DNA of 64,000 nucleotides from Sphaerospermopsis sp. SIO1G1 (GCA_010672785.1 JAAHFX010000002.1:780886-844885); one strand, 5' to 3'. Positions 29,071-39,050 are shown, counted from the first letter of the stretch. Notes: generated from the sequence alone by a model not told the origin. Program-made: numbers and translations.

Positions 29071-29100
29071 ACTAGTATAATTTTACAGCTAAACTAGTAT
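29071..29100. promoter_or_regulatory. direct repeat ACTAGTAT, 22-base spacing
   Basis: ACTAGTATA occurs at 29071 and again at 29093, exactly 22 bases apart (about two helical turns). Each contains the palindrome ACTAGT. It lies about 210 bases before the hpsJ-like gene. Such phased sites are typical for a regulator binding as two dimers, but none can be named. Confidence 0.35.
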
Positions 29101-29308
29101 ATTTATCAATAGTGTTGGATATGATATTCACTGATAACTCCTTTAGGATGTGACTATGTGTGTAAATAATAGTAGGCGTTTAGTCACTTTTAATTACAAG
29201 TAAGCTATGTATATACTTGTGATTGTAAACTAACTGTGCCAGATAAAGGTAACAATATTAAGATGTGTGTTATATTGCAAACGTCAATACCAAAATCTGT
29301 TCTTGTAA

Positions 29309-30052
29309 ATGACAGCAGACAACCCAAATAAAGATCCTCGAGATCCTGTAGAGGTAACACAAGTAATTCAGAATCTTTCTTTTCCCATATTAAGATTACT
29401 CGGATATTTTCTGTTAATATTTTCTGCGATTGATTATCTGGCTATCCTCATCCCTCCCCAATTAACTAACCCAGGGTGGGAGTTACAGGCAATTGGGAGA
29501 ATGGTAGACCATGTTTGGTCTATTTTATTAGGACTAACATTTGTCTTTCTTTACAGCCAAGGCAACATTATTCGTCCTAGAGAAATATCTATACTCAAGC
29601 TTTTGTCTTGGGTATCCCTAATTATAGGTGTGTTTTACCTACTCTTGTTACCTTTGGGAATTAATAACAGTTTTACAATATACAGAGGTATGAATAATCA
29701 ATTCTTAAATCAGCAAGGACAACAGCAAGAACAACTGCAAAAAGTCAATGAAAGATTACAAGCAACTAATTCAACACAAGAACTAAATAACCTGGCAAGA
29801 GCTTTAAATATACCCAGTAACAACATCAGTGGTCAATCAACTCAGGAATTAAAAAACAATCTTGCTCAACAACTGCAACAAGCTGTTGAAAATTCAACTA
29901 CTACTGCTAAAGCAGCCAAACAAGCAAAAATTAATAGCTTAATCAAAAACTCGGTCAGAGTTAACCTAGGAGCAGTATTATCTGGGGTGTGTTTAATTGC
30001 TATTTGGAATATGACAGCATGGATACGCAGAATTGATAGAAATCTTGGATGA
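29309..30052 (+). CDS. HpsJ-like protein, cyanoexosortase-associated
   Basis: A 247-residue membrane protein. Helices lie at about 28-48 (LRLLGYFLLIFSAIDYLAIL), 67-87, 95-117 and 218-235. Between the third and fourth is a Gln/Asn-rich coiled-coil segment (residues about 135-205, with QQGQQQEQLQKVNERLQAT). This architecture is that of the HpsJ family, named from the hormogonium polysaccharide genes of Nostoc, of which a subgroup sits beside cyanoexosortase A. The next gene, 3 bases downstream, is a cyanoexosortase, which supports that subgroup. A role in polysaccharide or surface-protein export is inferred. Confidence 0.8.
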   Translation: MTADNPNKDPRDPVEVTQVIQNLSFPILRLLGYFLLIFSAIDYLAILIPPQLTNPGWELQAIGRMVDHVWSILLGLTFVFLYSQGNIIRPREISILKLLSWVSLIIGVFYLLLLPLGINNSFTIYRGMNNQFLNQQGQQQEQLQKVNERLQATNSTQELNNLARALNIPSNNISGQSTQELKNNLAQQLQQAVENSTTTAKAAKQAKINSLIKNSVRVNLGAVLSGVCLIAIWNMTAWIRRIDRNLG

Positions 30053-30055
30053 TCA

Positions 30056-31645
30056 ATGTTTATCAATACTCAGAAAATAATTAAAGCCAAAGCAATATTC
30101 TTCAGTAAACTTCAACTAGCTCTAAAAACCCAACACTTTTATTTACTAGGGATTTTTAGTACCTTAGCTGTTTTACACTTAAACATTATTAATAGTCATA
30201 ATTTGGAAAGTGATAATCTGACTTTTTATGTACTGTATTGGGGCGGAATATTATACTTACTATGGAAGAATCCGCCAAGGGATAAAAATATTACCTATGT
30301 TTCTAGTTTCTTAGGATTAGGGATATTATTCATCACTTTATTCAGACCCATCAATTTATGGTATTTGGATCTACAACTATTTAGGGTTGCTCCAATTTTC
30401 GCTAGCTTAGGATTAGGTTTATTAGCTTTTGGATTTTCAGGATTAAAGCATCACTGGCGATTATTCTTATTACTATTATTGATGCTTTTTCCATACGGTT
30501 TCATTCATGGAATATTTGACTTCAAGTTAAAATTTCCACAATTAACAGCCACTATTTCAGCATTTTTACTTCATTACATAGGTCTTGGTGCTACCAACTC
30601 TGGAGCTTTTGTGATACTACCTACTGGTAAAGTAGAAGTTCTTTACTATTGTACTGGTGGACTATTGATATTGTGGTTAATGCAGCTAACTTTATTAATT
30701 TTAGTAGTCATACATCCCACCACATGGCAACAAAAATTAGGATTAGTTTTATCTGCTTTTGGAACAGGTTTTATTACTGGTTGTCTACGTGTATCTTTGT
30801 TAGCAGTAGTTGTTAATAATAAAAGTTTATTTGATTATTGGCATGGAAAGGAAGGTGGAACAATTTTTATGGTGATTGCTACTTTTACTTTTGCCGCTCT
30901 ATGTAATTATATTTTGCCCACAGACACTTTTTCAAAACCTCAAAAAATAGATGAATACTCAGATAATTTAAAATTTATAGAACCTAAACGACGCTTATTT
31001 TTAATATTTACGTGGTCAGGAATTTTATTAACAGCATTTTTTTTATTCCTCAATAAAAAACCCGTAGGTAATAATATTTTCAATCCTGAAATTTCAGTAG
31101 ATAATTGGCAGAAGATGAAAGTTACATCTTTAAAAAATCAAAAAATAGAAATTCCTGACAATGGCAACTATATATCTATCAACTCAGGCAAAGATTACAT
31201 CTATCTCCAAAATGACCAAAAATTAGAACTGCAAATGCGTTATGTAGTCAACACCAGAGGTAATATTAATCCTTTCTTACTTTCTCTGAGTCAAGACTTA
31301 AAACAAGACGCAGAAAATAACATTAAATACATAGAAAATGTAGGTTACTATTTACTATATAGTGATGCTCAAAAAGCATATTTAACAGCTTGTATTAATT
31401 CTCGTGGTGGTAGCACTGTCAACTCATCTCAATTTATGAACAATAGATATAAACACGATATTAATATAAATAGATTAATCCCCTGGATTCTTGGTAGGGA
31501 AGTTTTCAGAGATGACAGATGTATATGGACTCAGTTGTCTTTACCTGTCAACCAAAAAGCTGCAACGGAGACTTACCCCATATTAGAGTTTATATTGAAA
31601 GATAATTATAAAAAATGGCAAACTAGACTGGGACATAACTACTAA
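30056..31645 (+). CDS. cyanoexosortase A fused to its associated C-terminal domain
   Basis: A 529-residue protein. Residues 1-290 are the exosortase: about eight membrane helices with the catalytic Cys199 (YYCTGG), Arg245 (GCLRVSLLA) and His263 (YWHGKEGG). After LPTD, a further helix at 313-331 leads to an extracytoplasmic domain (about 340-529) that resembles the cyanoexosortase A system-associated protein, an EpsI-like partner usually encoded separately. Exosortases process PEP-CTERM proteins at the membrane. The gene begins 3 bases after the HpsJ-like gene, so the two are one transcript. No PEP-CTERM substrate was recognised in the window. The subgroup A assignment is by resemblance. Confidence 0.85.
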   Translation: MFINTQKIIKAKAIFFSKLQLALKTQHFYLLGIFSTLAVLHLNIINSHNLESDNLTFYVLYWGGILYLLWKNPPRDKNITYVSSFLGLGILFITLFRPINLWYLDLQLFRVAPIFASLGLGLLAFGFSGLKHHWRLFLLLLLMLFPYGFIHGIFDFKLKFPQLTATISAFLLHYIGLGATNSGAFVILPTGKVEVLYYCTGGLLILWLMQLTLLILVVIHPTTWQQKLGLVLSAFGTGFITGCLRVSLLAVVVNNKSLFDYWHGKEGGTIFMVIATFTFAALCNYILPTDTFSKPQKIDEYSDNLKFIEPKRRLFLIFTWSGILLTAFFLFLNKKPVGNNIFNPEISVDNWQKMKVTSLKNQKIEIPDNGNYISINSGKDYIYLQNDQKLELQMRYVVNTRGNINPFLLSLSQDLKQDAENNIKYIENVGYYLLYSDAQKAYLTACINSRGGSTVNSSQFMNNRYKHDININRLIPWILGREVFRDDRCIWTQLSLPVNQKAATETYPILEFILKDNYKKWQTRLGHNY

Positions 31646-32431
31646 TGGTTTGTTATTTTATGCAAATAAAATGGTATTTATAGATTTATCTTTAAACGTT
31701 TAAAAAGCATTGCACTGATTTAATAATCTGAACATAACTACCTACACACATTAGATGATAGAACCGATTTTGAATATATTATTCAACTCACCAGACAAGT
31801 CCAATCACTATCTAGGTTTTATAATTCTGGTATTTATCTGTGATGATTTTTTAGTTTCCTACACTTAGGTTAGTGAAAACGGCTTTTGTAAAGCTTTAGC
31901 ATTAACTGCAAAAATATCAAATAGATTCTGTAAGGTTAATAGTTTTCTAGTATAATTAGATATACCCCCATTTATTCACTGTTTTCTGTTAATAGTTAGA
32001 GTTGGCTGAGTAAATCTGGAAAATCTACTTATCAAGGGTTGTAGCTACTTTAGCTTTCAAAAATTTTCAGCTTTTATCACCTGGGAACTCAAAAACCTTG
32101 CATTCAGTTCCTGCTGAAAGAAAAAATCATTCCTATATAACTCTTAAAACTGTTCCCTGTTAAGAGTTATCTCATCTCCACAAATAACTTTTTGCTGCAA
32201 ACCCTAGTTGCCTAAAACAGAAAAAATCTGTATCCTACTAGCTTGAAAGATGCTGTATGATATCAGTGAAGTAACCCCCAAATAAACTCGACTTGTATAG
32301 TTTTGTGGTGTAAAGTTTAATGGTTCAGAATTTCTTATAATTTACAGAATTATGACAACAACCCTGAACTATCTTTACATTCAATAAAAGTTCTTTAATT
32401 AACAACACTGTCAGCTGTTAATAGAAAAAGT
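31646..32431. other. gene-free region with a MITE-1 copy
   Basis: Nearly 800 bases separate the cyanoexosortase gene from the glycosyltransferase block. It holds the MITE-1 copy at about 32033-32206 and AT-rich DNA with no open frame that looks real. A promoter for the glycosyltransferase block is expected in 32210-32430 but was not placed. Confidence 0.5.
32033..32206 (-). mobile_element. MITE-1 copy 3, reverse orientation
   Basis: On the + strand it ends CTTTTTGCTGCAAACCCTA, the reverse complement of the MITE-1 left end, and contains CTGTTCCCTGTTAAGAG, the heptamer tract seen in the other copies. The distal end (TCAAGGGTTGTAGCT) is a weaker match to the right TIR. Confidence 0.55.
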
Positions 32432-33640
32432 ATGTCAAAAAAACCACAGTATAGAATTATTCATTTATCAAAATATTATCCTCCAGATCATGGTGGTATA
32501 GAAACTCACGTTCAAACTTTAGCTCAAAGCCAATCTGCTTTAGGTGCTAAAGTTCACGTAATTTGTGTAAATACTTTTGATGAAAAAGGAAACATATCTA
32601 ACTGTACAGAAACAGTTACAGAAACTGATGGTTCAGTCAAAGTTATCCGTATGGGTAGACTTTTATCATTAGCAAGATTAGATATTTGTCCAGAACTACC
32701 TAAAACATTGTGTGAAATAGTAAAAGATCCGAACACTATATTGCACTTGCATACACCCAACCCAACAATGTTAATGGCTCTGACAATTCTTCGTAATCGT
32801 TTACCTTTAGTAATTACACACCACAGTGATGTCATCAAACAAAGAATATTAAAGTATGGATTAAGACCATTTGAGCATTTAGTTTACAGTAAAAGCTCAA
32901 AAATTCTCACTACAAGTTTGCCATATATTCAAGGTTCAAAATTTTTGCACTTTTACCATGATAAGTTGAGTTACTTACCATTAGGTCTTGATGCTAGTCA
33001 GTACAGTCAACCTAGCCAAAAAGCTCTTGATTTTAGCCAGAAATTAAAGGATTTATATTCAGGTCCGATTTGGTTAGCTGTTGGTAGGTTAGTTTATTAC
33101 AAGGCCTTGCACGTGGCTATTCAAGCTCTAAGTATGGTAGAAGGAACACTCATTATCCTAGGAATAGGTCCTTTAGAAGCAGAACTAAAAGCTTTAGCAA
33201 AAAAGTTGGGAGTCAATCAACGTATTGTTTGGTTAGGCCGTGTTAGTGAAGATGAACTCGTAGGTGCTTATCATGCTGCTACAAGTCTTTGGTTTCCTTC
33301 CAACGTTCGGAGTGAAGGTTTTGGTTTAGTGCAGGTAGAAGCAATGGCTAGTGGTTGTCCAGTGATTAATGCCAATATTCTCTGTAGTGGTGTACCTTGG
33401 GTTAGTCGTCATGAACAGGAAGGATTGACTGTACCTATTAATGATCCAGTGGCTTTAGCTCAAGCTGCACGCCGACTACTAAATGAAAAAGGTTTACGAC
33501 AAAGACTTGTAGCCGCTAGTCGAAAAAGAGCCGATTATTTTAACCATAAAACTATGGCTGAACGGAGTTTTCAATTCTATGAACAAGTTATGAATCAAGA
33601 GCATAAATATATAGCAATGCCAAAACCTGTAGATTTATGA
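32432..33640 (+). CDS. glycosyltransferase, GT4-type
   Basis: A 402-residue GT-B glycosyltransferase. The N-terminal domain has YYPPDHGGIETHVQTLA, and the donor-binding domain has WLAVGRLVYYKALHVAIQAL and SEGFGLVQVEAMASGCPVI, with the E-x7-E motif of family GT4 (retaining, nucleotide-sugar dependent). The sugar is unknown. The next gene overlaps by 4 bases (ATGA), showing translational coupling. It begins the glycan assembly block. Confidence 0.92.
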   Translation: MSKKPQYRIIHLSKYYPPDHGGIETHVQTLAQSQSALGAKVHVICVNTFDEKGNISNCTETVTETDGSVKVIRMGRLLSLARLDICPELPKTLCEIVKDPNTILHLHTPNPTMLMALTILRNRLPLVITHHSDVIKQRILKYGLRPFEHLVYSKSSKILTTSLPYIQGSKFLHFYHDKLSYLPLGLDASQYSQPSQKALDFSQKLKDLYSGPIWLAVGRLVYYKALHVAIQALSMVEGTLIILGIGPLEAELKALAKKLGVNQRIVWLGRVSEDELVGAYHAATSLWFPSNVRSEGFGLVQVEAMASGCPVINANILCSGVPWVSRHEQEGLTVPINDPVALAQAARRLLNEKGLRQRLVAASRKRADYFNHKTMAERSFQFYEQVMNQEHKYIAMPKPVDL

Positions 33641-34761
33641 TCAAAGTCTTACACATTTATGCAGGAAACTTATTTGGTGGTATAGAAACACTGCTGATAA
33701 CTTTGATAAAACAGCAGTATTTATGCTCACAAATGTACCATCACTTTGCTTTATGCTTTGAGGGGAGACTAGCCCATGAATTAAGAACTTTAAATGCAAA
33801 AGTTAATATTCTGGGTAAAGTCAAAATTAGCTATCCTTGGACTGTTTGGAAAGCTAGAAAAGAACTGCAACAACTATTAAATCAAGAAAAATTTGATGTT
33901 GTAGTTTGCCATTCTTGCTGGCCACAAGCAATTTTTGGATCTGTTGTCAGAGCAAATAATTTACCTTTAGTATTTTGGTGTCATGATGTGCCTAATGGTA
34001 AACATCCTGTAGAGCGGTTAGCAAAGTTAATACCACCAGATATAGTAATTGCTAATAGTCGCTTCACCCAATCATCTGTACCAAAATTATATTCCACCCA
34101 CAGTGAGATTTTATATTTGCCTGTAGCAGAACCAAACCTGAATAATCATCTTTCTCGTCAACAAGTAAGAGCAGAACTTAATACTGCTGATGATGCAGTA
34201 GTAATTATCCAAGCATCTCGTTTAGAAAAGTGGAAAGGGCAAAGTATATTACTTTCAGCCTTGGGGAGATTACGTGATCTTCCTAATTGGATGTGTTGGA
34301 TAGCTGGGGGAGTGCAACGTCCTCATGAAGGAGAATATTTAGTAGAATTAAAACAGCAAGCACAAGAATTAGGTATTGCTGATCGTGTACTATTTTTAGG
34401 ACAAAGACAAGATGTACCTAGTTTATTAGCTGCTGCGGATATTCACTGTCAACCTAACACTGGTGCAGAACCTTTTGGGATTGCTTTTATAGAAGCTTTG
34501 TATGCGGGTTTACCAGTGGTAACAACTGCTATTGGTGGAGCAATGGAAATTGTTAATAGTTCTTGTGGAGAGTTAGTTGCACCTGATGATATCAACGCTT
34601 TAAGTGCTGTTTTAGCTACTCTAATTTCTAATCCTAATCAAAGAATAAAGTTAGCATCTGGAGGTAAAGCACAAGCTGATTATCTTTGTAATCCACAAAA
34701 TCAATTGAATAAACTTTATGGTTTACTTTGTCAGTTAGTTAAACAGAATGCTGCTGCATGA
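33637..34761 (+). CDS. glycosyltransferase, GT4-type
   Basis: A 374-residue GT-B glycosyltransferase. LFGGIETLLITL near the N-terminus and EPFGIAFIEALYAGLPVVTT near residue 280 mark GT4 relatives; the phosphate-binding stretch is IIQASRLEKWKGQS. Its start overlaps the stop of the preceding glycosyltransferase by 4 bases. Donor and acceptor are unknown. Confidence 0.92.
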   Translation: MIKVLHIYAGNLFGGIETLLITLIKQQYLCSQMYHHFALCFEGRLAHELRTLNAKVNILGKVKISYPWTVWKARKELQQLLNQEKFDVVVCHSCWPQAIFGSVVRANNLPLVFWCHDVPNGKHPVERLAKLIPPDIVIANSRFTQSSVPKLYSTHSEILYLPVAEPNLNNHLSRQQVRAELNTADDAVVIIQASRLEKWKGQSILLSALGRLRDLPNWMCWIAGGVQRPHEGEYLVELKQQAQELGIADRVLFLGQRQDVPSLLAAADIHCQPNTGAEPFGIAFIEALYAGLPVVTTAIGGAMEIVNSSCGELVAPDDINALSAVLATLISNPNQRIKLASGGKAQADYLCNPQNQLNKLYGLLCQLVKQNAAA

Positions 34762-34791
34762 TTTGTATTCTCGAAAAAAGTAATAGTAAAC

Positions 34792-35466
34792 ATGATTATG
34801 GATGCAGAAAATCGGGCATTTCAAAGCCAAGGTGGTAGTAGTGATTCTGTCTATCAAATGGTGGCTAAAACAGTAAAAAAATTACATTCTGGTGGAGGTA
34901 TATTTCTGGATATAGGCTGTGGTATTGGTAGATTAAATCCATTTCTTCAAGACAAAATCAGCCACTATATTGGTGTAGATGTCATCCGTTATGATGATTT
35001 ACCAACAGACATAGAATTCATTCCTTTTAATTTAGATATTGGTAAAGTTCCTTTAGAAGATAAATATGCTGATGTAGTCTGTGCAGTAGAAACCATTGAA
35101 CATTTAGAAAATCCACGTGCTTTTGTGAGAGAAATGGTGAGATTAGCTAAACCAGGTGGTTTAGTGATAGTAACTACACCAAATCAGTTAAGCTTGTTAA
35201 GTAAGTTAACTCTGATTCTGAAAAATCAATTTAATGCTTTTCAGGAAGCTCCCGGTCTTTATCCTGCACATATTACAGCATTATTAGAAATTGATTTAAT
35301 CAGAATATTTATAGAGTGTGGGTTAACTGATATTCACATAGAATATACTAACAGTGGGCGGATACCTTTTACACCTTGGCATTGGCCGAATAATTTAGGT
35401 TTTAGAGGACGGACTTTTAGTGACAATATTCTTTGTATGGGAATTAAGTCACTAGTCAAGGATTGA
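34792..35466 (+). CDS. class I SAM-dependent methyltransferase
   Basis: A 224-residue methyltransferase. Motif I is GIFLDIGCGIGRLNPFL, motif II is the acidic YIGVDVIRYDD, and VVCAVETIEHLENPRAFVRE with LAKPGGLVIVTTPNQ gives motifs III-IV. It has the size of small sugar or lipid methyltransferases of the UbiG/Methyltransf_11 type. In this locus it probably methylates a sugar. A second in-frame ATG at 34798 is possible. It follows the preceding glycosyltransferase by 30 bases. Confidence 0.88.
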   Translation: MIMDAENRAFQSQGGSSDSVYQMVAKTVKKLHSGGGIFLDIGCGIGRLNPFLQDKISHYIGVDVIRYDDLPTDIEFIPFNLDIGKVPLEDKYADVVCAVETIEHLENPRAFVREMVRLAKPGGLVIVTTPNQLSLLSKLTLILKNQFNAFQEAPGLYPAHITALLEIDLIRIFIECGLTDIHIEYTNSGRIPFTPWHWPNNLGFRGRTFSDNILCMGIKSLVKD

Positions 35467-35586
35467 ATTGGAAGATTTTTTAGTTGAGGTAAACAGGTAA
35501 AAAAAGAATTAATGTGTAGTTCATTAGACAGGGAAACCCTATATTTTCAAAAATTTTAGGTATTAAATTTTCAGGAATATATTTTT

Positions 35587-36510
35587 ATGAATGTTGCGGG
35601 AATTTTTAAACCAGAATACTTTTATCAACCCAAAAAAGCTTTACAACGGTTGTTGTATTTTCAAGCAAGACCAAATACAGAATTTGTAGATCAAAGACTT
35701 CCTTGGGGTATGAATATTAGAATTCGTCCTTTAGAGGAACATGGCAAAATTATTTCTACTTTGGGAGTTATTGATTTAGCAGTTACTGAAACACTGTGGC
35801 GTTTGGCTGAACCAGGAGAATTAGTGGTAGATGTTGGTGCTAATATTGGTTATATGAGTGCAGTTTTAGCGGCTCGTGTTAGTAGTACCGATGGTGGTTC
35901 TGTTTGGTCTTTTGAAGCTCATCCAGAAATTTTTACTGAATTAAAATACAATGTAGATAATTGGCAAAAACAGTTAAAAAATATAAATTTTCATATTAAA
36001 AATCTGGCTGTTTCTAATACTCATGGACAAATTGAACTGAGGATTCCTGAATCTTTTGCGAGTAATCGTGGTCTGGCTTCAGTTGTCACACAAGAGAAAT
36101 ATTTATCGGAAAATATTACCAATGAATCACAGTCTCTAACCATAGAGTCCTGTTATTTAGATGAGATTTTCCGCAACCAAAATATAGGTGTCTTAAAAAT
36201 AGATGTAGAAGGACATGAACTACAAGTCCTCAAAGGAGCAGTCAAGTTACTTACAGATAGAAGAATTAGAGATTGTGTGTTTGAAGAACATTTAGATTAC
36301 CCTACACCTGTAACTAATTTGTTGGAAAGTTTTGGTTATCAAGTTTTGAGAATTAAAAGAGGTTTTAATAGGCCCATTGTCTTAGAACCAAACTCACAAA
36401 TTTCTCGGACAAGTTGGCAACCAACGAGTTTTATTGCAACTCAGAATTCGGAAAGGTTAATAAAGTTATTTGCAAAACCTGGTTGGCAAATTCTCAAAGC
36501 GAAATTATGA
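35587..36510 (+). CDS. FkbM-family methyltransferase (1 of 3)
   Basis: A 307-residue FkbM methyltransferase. The AdoMet site is LVVDVGANIGYMSAVLAARV and the FkbM hallmark is GVLKIDVEGHELQVLKGAV. FkbM enzymes O-methylate hydroxyl groups on sugars and polyketides. It is the longest of three paralogues in the locus (also 39741 and 41704), with extra residues at the C-terminus. The Wzy-like gene follows after 36 bases. Confidence 0.9.
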   Translation: MNVAGIFKPEYFYQPKKALQRLLYFQARPNTEFVDQRLPWGMNIRIRPLEEHGKIISTLGVIDLAVTETLWRLAEPGELVVDVGANIGYMSAVLAARVSSTDGGSVWSFEAHPEIFTELKYNVDNWQKQLKNINFHIKNLAVSNTHGQIELRIPESFASNRGLASVVTQEKYLSENITNESQSLTIESCYLDEIFRNQNIGVLKIDVEGHELQVLKGAVKLLTDRRIRDCVFEEHLDYPTPVTNLLESFGYQVLRIKRGFNRPIVLEPNSQISRTSWQPTSFIATQNSERLIKLFAKPGWQILKAKL

Positions 36511-36546
36511 TCAAAATTTGTTAACAAAATTGATTAGGCCAAACAA

Positions 36547-37926
36547 GTGATTACAAACACGAAACAGGAATTATCAAAATCTTCTTTTTGGGAAAAACTA
36601 GATTGGAATTGGACACACACCTTTATTGCAGTACAATTCTGCCTACAAATATTACTCCTCTTTCCAGCTATCGGTATATTCCGAGCGCCAATCAGAGTTG
36701 CTGCTTTTGGTATTGGTTTATTCTTCTTGATATGGCTACCCAAAGAAGAAAAAAAGAAGCATCCAGCCACAGTACCAGCTGTAATAGTGTTACTAATTAT
36801 GCTGTTACAGTTTTGCCTCCATCCTTACATAAATTCTATTACCGCAGCCTTAGCTCAAGCAATTATGTATATTGCTATTCTTAGTCCTCTATTTTGGGTA
36901 AGAGGTATTAAAATTACACCTCATGCTTTTGAAAGTTTAATGTTTTTAATGTGGGGTATAAATGTCTTAAGTACAATTTTTGGTGTGTTACAGGTTTACT
37001 ATCCTGGTCAATTTCAGTTAAGTCTTTCCACTGTTATCCAAAATAACCCATTTCAAGGAGAGAACTTATTAATTACTTTGGCAAATGGTAGTCAAACATA
37101 TAGACCGATGGGTTTAACGGATGTTCCAGGCGGTGCTGCAACTTCAGGTTTATATGCTCTGTTATTTGGTGTAGTAATTGCTCTGAGAAATAAAAACCCA
37201 ATCATCAGAATTTTGGGTATTGTTAGTGGAGGACTGGGTTTATTTTGTATCTATTTGACTCAGCTTCGTTCTGTATTAGTATTAGCTGCTATTTCTATGA
37301 TTGTGTTGACGGTAGTTTTGTTGAGGGTTGGACAAATTGGCCGCGCAACAGCAATGATATTTGGAACGACAGGTTTGTTTTTCGGTTCTTTTTTATGGGC
37401 GATCGCTATCGGTGGACAGTCAACCTTGGAAAGAATAAATAGCTTATTTGCTCAGTCTCCCCAAGAAGTATACCAACAAAATAGAGGTATCTTTTTGCAA
37501 GAAACTATTGAAAGATTACTACCCCAATATCCTCTAGGCGCTGGTTTAGGACGTTGGGGAATGATTAATAGTTATTTTGGTGACAATACAGATTTAGTAT
37601 CCCAACCTATTTGGGTAGAAATTCAATGGACTGGATGGTTGTTAGATGGAGGATTACCACTAATCTTTGCTTACATATTTACAATTTACTTTGCCTGTAC
37701 TACAGCTTGGAAAATTGCCATTAATCGTCAATTAGGAGATTTTGCCCTCTGGGGTGGGTTAATTTTTGCCTATGATATTGGGGTAATAGCATTAACTTTT
37801 AACTACCCTATTTTTATGAGTCAAGGGGGTATGACATTCTGGTTATTAAATGCGGCCTTGTTTGTAGCTGCTAATCATATTCTCAACCAACAATCTTCAA
37901 ATATGTCAGATGCAGAAGAGCTATGA
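36547..37926 (+). CDS. Wzy-like O-antigen polymerase/ligase family protein
   Basis: A 459-residue polytopic membrane protein with about ten to twelve helices (for example VQFCLQILLLFPAIGIF, LVLAAISMIVLTVVLLRVG) and a larger loop around residues 295-355 with PQYPLGAGLGRWGMIN, as in Wzy/WaaL proteins. It starts with GTG. A polymerase that joins repeat units at the periplasmic face is the best reading, given Wzx- and Wzc-like genes in the same locus. The next glycosyltransferase overlaps by 4 bases. Confidence 0.8.
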   Translation: MITNTKQELSKSSFWEKLDWNWTHTFIAVQFCLQILLLFPAIGIFRAPIRVAAFGIGLFFLIWLPKEEKKKHPATVPAVIVLLIMLLQFCLHPYINSITAALAQAIMYIAILSPLFWVRGIKITPHAFESLMFLMWGINVLSTIFGVLQVYYPGQFQLSLSTVIQNNPFQGENLLITLANGSQTYRPMGLTDVPGGAATSGLYALLFGVVIALRNKNPIIRILGIVSGGLGLFCIYLTQLRSVLVLAAISMIVLTVVLLRVGQIGRATAMIFGTTGLFFGSFLWAIAIGGQSTLERINSLFAQSPQEVYQQNRGIFLQETIERLLPQYPLGAGLGRWGMINSYFGDNTDLVSQPIWVEIQWTGWLLDGGLPLIFAYIFTIYFACTTAWKIAINRQLGDFALWGGLIFAYDIGVIALTFNYPIFMSQGGMTFWLLNAALFVAANHILNQQSSNMSDAEEL

Positions 37927-39050
37927 ATTCTTATTTGTTAGTAACAGGTGATTTTGTTAAAACTGGGGGAATGGATCGGGCTAACTTTGCTGTAGCAGAA
38001 TATTTAGCAAAGCAAGGTGAACAAGTCCATTTAGTAGCTTATAGAGTTGCTGCTGAATTATTAACATATGCCAATGTGAGATTTCACCAAGTTCCTAAAA
38101 TAGCTAATTCTTATTTATTAAGTAGTCCTTTGCTCGCACAATTTGGCAGAATTTGGGCGAAAAAAATCACTGCTGAGGGAGGAAGGGTGTTAGTTAATGG
38201 TGGTAACTGTGAATGGCCAGATGTGAACTGGGTACATTATGTTCATGCTGCTTATCAAGCAAATCAACAAGTTAATTGGCTACGTCGCTCAAAAACATCA
38301 TTTGCTAACAAATTGTCTTTGCATAAAGAAAGGCAAGCATTAGAATCAGCAACAAAAATAATTGTCAATTCCGAACGTACGAAACAAGATTTAATTGCAA
38401 GATTAAACATTTCCAAGCAAAAAATACATCCTATTTATTATGGAATTGATCCTCAAGTTTTTTATCCAGTTACAGCAGATGAAAAAATTGCACTACGTCA
38501 ACATTTGGGCTGGAATGAAAATAAACCAGTAGTAGTATTTATAGGTGCTTTAGGCGATCGCCGGAAAGGTTTTGATACCCTATTTGCAGCTTGGCAAAAA
38601 CTATGTAAATCTTCTCATTGGGATGCTAAATTAGTAGTAATTGGTAGTGGTGCAGAACTACCTTTATGGCAAAACCGTACTGCTAATGCTGGGATTTCTA
38701 GCATTAATTTTTTGGGTTTTCGTAATGATGTACCAAAATTACTACAAGCGGCTGATTGCTTAGTTGCTCCCACTCGTTATGAAGCTTATGGTTTAGGTGT
38801 ACATGAAGCTCTGTGTTGTGGTTTACCAGCTTTAGTTAGTGCTGATGCTGGAGTTGCTGAACAGTATCCAGAGGAATTGCAAGAGTTGTTAATTCCTGAT
38901 CCTGATCATGTAACTGATTTGGTTACAAAGCTAGAAAAATGGTATGAAAACCAAAAAGGTTACACTGATATAGTATTGTCAATAGCACAGAAATTACGAA
39001 GTTATACTTGGGATGATATGGCTCGATCTATTCAGCAATTAATGTTATGA
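37923..39050 (+). CDS. glycosyltransferase, GT4-type
   Basis: A 375-residue GT-B glycosyltransferase. TGGMDRANFAVAEYLAKQG is the N-terminal loop, ERTKQDLIARLNI the interdomain part, and APTRYEAYGLGVHEALCCGL the E-x7-E donor site. Translationally coupled (ATGA) to the Wzy-like gene. One HIP1 site lies inside (near 38554), one of few in the locus. Confidence 0.9.
   Translation: MNSYLLVTGDFVKTGGMDRANFAVAEYLAKQGEQVHLVAYRVAAELLTYANVRFHQVPKIANSYLLSSPLLAQFGRIWAKKITAEGGRVLVNGGNCEWPDVNWVHYVHAAYQANQQVNWLRRSKTSFANKLSLHKERQALESATKIIVNSERTKQDLIARLNISKQKIHPIYYGIDPQVFYPVTADEKIALRQHLGWNENKPVVVFIGALGDRRKGFDTLFAAWQKLCKSSHWDAKLVVIGSGAELPLWQNRTANAGISSINFLGFRNDVPKLLQAADCLVAPTRYEAYGLGVHEALCCGLPALVSADAGVAEQYPEELQELLIPDPDHVTDLVTKLEKWYENQKGYTDIVLSIAQKLRSYTWDDMARSIQQLML

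Larger units (their letters stand above)
28710..29308. other. divergent regulatory region between wzc and hpsJ-like gene
   Basis: A 600-base gene-free stretch between divergent starts, so it must hold promoters for both sides. It is AT-rich. Two candidate regulatory structures, an inverted repeat at 28997-29024 and a direct repeat at 29071-29100, are listed separately. No promoter boxes were assigned. Confidence 0.6.
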
